Assembly (NCBI GenBank): GCA_032716605.1
Contig: CM064552.1
Span: 3,520,108-3,584,107 of the forward strand
DNA: 64,000 nt
Direction of reading: 5' to 3'
From: Paralithodes platypus
Lineage: Eukaryota > Arthropoda > Malacostraca > Decapoda > Lithodidae
A program made the translations under genes and the position numbers. Positions 63,791 to 64,000 of this stretch are shown in pieces. The notes beneath the pieces were generated by a model. It was given only the letters and a program-made list of their open reading frames with translations. It did no database searches and had not been told where the DNA came from. Every line of letters begins with the position of its first letter. Within the stretch, counting starts at the first letter, position 1.

Positions 63791-64000
63791 CCCAAATTTC
63801 CTTTCGCAGCCCCGTTATTGAACGAAATAACTTGAAAAATTACGTTACTTTTAGAAATGAGAATGCTAATAAATGTCATCTCTTTAAGCAACACTCATAC
63901 GCATAATATTCGTTCGGTTTTGTAGTTTGCTCCCTACACCTACACTTACACTTAGTTACACTTAGTTGTATTCCGTCCGTTAGTGACACAGTTGAGCTGG

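Overview
The window is AT-rich, repeat-dense animal nuclear DNA. It has no operons and no bacterial-type gene spacing. The organism is most likely an arthropod, probably a decapod crustacean. This is inferred from CCTAA-type telomere-like runs (31198-31240, 46018-46032), tRNA-derived SINEs, three kinds of non-LTR retrotransposon and many foldback elements; no host gene confirms it. I find no convincing host protein-coding gene. Every credible coding stretch belongs to a mobile element, and all of them are broken.

The most important feature is a 5.6 kb DNA transposon-like element at 12192-17774. It has long imperfect terminal inverted repeats, a candidate 3-bp target duplication (ATA), and three consecutive reading frames that look like one ancestral protein of roughly 1,500 residues split by two single-base frameshifts. 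In order, the protein has two Cys/His zinc-binding modules, a conserved central region of unknown fold, a FEN1/XPG-like PIN nuclease domain, and a C-terminal CXC-type cysteine cluster. I cannot place it in a named transposon superfamily.

Layout. 0-6 kb: a pogo/Tigger-type foldback (682-1630) and a field of tRNA-headed SINE units, one split by a retroelement 3' end. 6-7.6 kb: three large palindromes side by side. 7.6-12.2 kb: non-coding, with a double-layered hairpin at 11 kb. 12.2-17.8 kb: the zinc-finger/PIN element. 17.8-29 kb: non-coding, with tandem repeats, minus-strand SINEs and MITEs. 29.3-30.4 kb: a 5'-truncated LINE with a 12-bp target duplication. 34.4-35.6 kb: a minus-strand CR1-like LINE whose catalytic Asp is changed to Glu. 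35.7-39.0 kb: a Jockey/I-like LINE with a 14-bp target duplication and a 510-bp fragment of its own family nested inside. 42.0-45.6 kb: a chain of TTAA-bounded elements (one carrying a 170-bp satellite), then an inverted array of 125-bp units. 46.1-47.8 kb: a TIR element. 48.3-53.3 kb: a 5 kb insertion with a 5-bp target duplication. 53.3-64 kb: a mosaic of MITEs, microsatellites, SINEs and LINE tails.

A recurring theme is elements that begin TTAACCC or TTAAGGG and end in the inverse, with a shared TTAA at the boundary. At least five sequence families of this kind occur. In four places neighbouring elements abut through one shared TTAA (or a one-base variant), which suggests piggyBac-like TTAA targeting, with the TTAA at one element's edge reused as the target of the next. 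Coordinates of repeats come from reading and aligning by eye and may be off by several bases.
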